A stretch of 5,509 bases of DNA. Origin: an uncultured Fretibacterium sp. Its GTDB lineage: Bacteria > Synergistota > Synergistia > Synergistales > Aminobacteriaceae. The stretch spans positions 1 through 5,509 of the forward strand of contig NZ_CAUUWA010000106.1 of the NCBI RefSeq assembly GCF_963548695.1, read 5' to 3'. The stretch's first letter is position 1; each line of letters opens with the position of its first letter. The notes beneath the pieces were generated by a model. It saw nothing but the letters and a program-made list of their open reading frames with translations, was not told the DNA's origin and made no database searches. The translations under genes and the position numbers were made by a program. Positions 4,605 through 5,509 of the stretch are shown here, one piece after another.

Positions 4605-5509
4605 ATGACCTTGTTCGAGCCAGAGCAGTGCGCCAGGGAGATTCTGGGACAGCTGGTACGAATCCGTACGACTCAGCCTGCCGGCGACGAGAAGGATGCC
4701 GTCCTCTTTTTGAAGGAGATCTTCGCCCCTTTTCCAGGGGAGATCGGGGTGCTCGATCATGGGGCCAACAGGGCCTCCATGATCCTGACCATGCCCGGGC
4801 GGGATCGGGGGCGGGCCGTTGCCGTGACCGGCCACCTGGATACGGTGAACGTGGATTCCGAGGAGGCCTGGACGCACGCGCCCTTCTCCGCCTTCTGCGA
4901 CGGCGAGCGGATCTATGGCCGCGGAGCGGCGGATATGAAGGGTGGGGTGACCAGCATCGTCCTGACGGCGCTCAAGTTGTTTCGGGAGGGCTTCAAGCCG
5001 TCTGTGGACGTTCACTTCTGCTTCACGGCCGACGAGGAGTACGGAGGCATAGGGGCCGAGGCCCTCTGCAACAGCGGGAAACTGGATCGCGTGGCCGAGC
5101 TGGTTGTTGTCAAGCCCACCGATGGGCGGGTTGGCCTGGCCGGCAAGGGGGCCCTGGGGCTCTCGGTGAGCGCGAGGGGGCTGAGCGCCCACGCCTCGCG
5201 TCCGGGGCAGGGGGTCAATGCCGTGGAGCAGGTGTCCGCGTTTGCCCGATCCATATCGGCGTTGCTTCGCAAGAAGGGGCGCTACCCGCTCCTTGGCGTG
5301 TCTACCTGCGTCATCACGGGGCTTCATGGTTCCATCAGTACCAACGTCGTCCCCGACAGGGCGGAGGCCACGTTCGACATCCGCACCTCTCCGGGCATCT
5401 CCCATGCGGGGCTTCTGGACCAGATTCACGAGATGGCCCGCATCCAGATGCGGAAGTACCCGCCCCTGGTCCTGGAGATAACGCCCTACCTGGACCGTCC
5501 GGCTCTGGG
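4605..5509 (+). CDS. M20-family (ArgE/DapE-like) metallo-amidohydrolase, N-terminal 301 residues (partial)
   Basis: This is a cytoplasmic zinc-dependent hydrolase of the acetylornithine deacetylase / succinyl-diaminopimelate desuccinylase / carboxypeptidase group, cleaving N-acyl or peptide bonds. The gene runs off the window. Visible motifs in order are GHLDTV with H77 and D79, GRGAADMKGG with bridging-ligand D110, DEEYGG with catalytic E144 and ligand E145, and AHASRPGQGVNAV with H196 starting the dimerisation lobe. At the next metal-ligand position relatives have (D/G)EPT, but this protein reads VVVKPTDGRVG, with K170 in place of Glu. The final His ligand lies beyond the window. Residues about 180-290 form the dimerisation domain. 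It is downstream of the PucR-like regulator on the same strand, separated by 268 bp. The exact substrate cannot be told. Confidence 0.92.
   Translation, partial: MTLFEPEQCAREILGQLVRIRTTQPAGDEKDAVLFLKEIFAPFPGEIGVLDHGANRASMILTMPGRDRGRAVAVTGHLDTVNVDSEEAWTHAPFSAFCDGERIYGRGAADMKGGVTSIVLTALKLFREGFKPSVDVHFCFTADEEYGGIGAEALCNSGKLDRVAELVVVKPTDGRVGLAGKGALGLSVSARGLSAHASRPGQGVNAVEQVSAFARSISALLRKKGRYPLLGVSTCVITGLHGSISTNVVPDRAEATFDIRTSPGISHAGLLDQIHEMARIQMRKYPPLVLEITPYLDRPAL

Noticed and set aside
4542..5429. 295-codon open frame on the minus strand
   Set aside because: Antisense to the M20 gene, which has ordered catalytic motifs; the antisense product shows no motif.

Overview
This window comes from a GC-rich bacterial chromosome (roughly 60% G+C in the genes, lower between them). 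Ribosome binding sites are of the GGAGG type and the tRNA gene encodes its own CCA end. The solute-binding protein has a type I signal peptide and no lipobox, which fits a two-membrane (Gram-negative-type) cell. The mix of a FecCD importer, a PucR/CdaR-type regulator and an M20 amidohydrolase would suit a Synergistota-like organism, but that is only an inference.

Layout from left to right. (1) 1-1379, minus strand: the 3' part of a transport operon, with a periplasmic binding protein of the iron/siderophore/heme/B12 class (369-1379) followed 27 nt later by a FecCD-type permease that runs off the window (1-341). (2) 1380-2087: about 700 bp without a convincing gene. It holds an 11-bp tandem repeat against the binding protein's Shine-Dalgarno, a 220-bp element with matching ends and a 4-bp target duplication (1501-1720), several strong hairpins, and the promoter of a tRNA. 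(3) 2088-2175: tRNA-Ser(GGA). (4) 2223-2949, minus strand: a MntA/HepT-type toxin-antitoxin pair, antitoxin nucleotidyltransferase first and HEPN toxin second, overlapping by 44 bp, with all signature residues present. (5) 2964-3134: a compact divergent control region with a second 11-bp tandem repeat, a plus-strand extended -10 promoter, and a candidate 26-codon leader ORF ending in an ATGA overlap with the next gene. (6) 3131-4336, plus strand: a PucR/CdaR-type transcription regulator. (7) 4337-4604: a heptanucleotide tandem array and an A+T-rich palindrome. (8) 4605-5509, plus strand: the start of an M20 (ArgE/DapE-like) metallo-amidohydrolase, cut by the window end, in which the expected metal-ligand Glu of the 'EPT' motif is Lys.

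The regulator and the M20 enzyme lie on the same strand and may form a regulator-target pair for use of an N-acyl amino acid or peptide. The toxin-antitoxin pair beside a tRNA gene and an IS-like remnant looks like accessory DNA. The observations most worth following are the two 11-bp tandem duplications that abut Shine-Dalgarno sequences of unrelated minus-strand units, the 220-bp MITE-like element, the coupled leader ORF, and the Lys substitution in the M20 active site.
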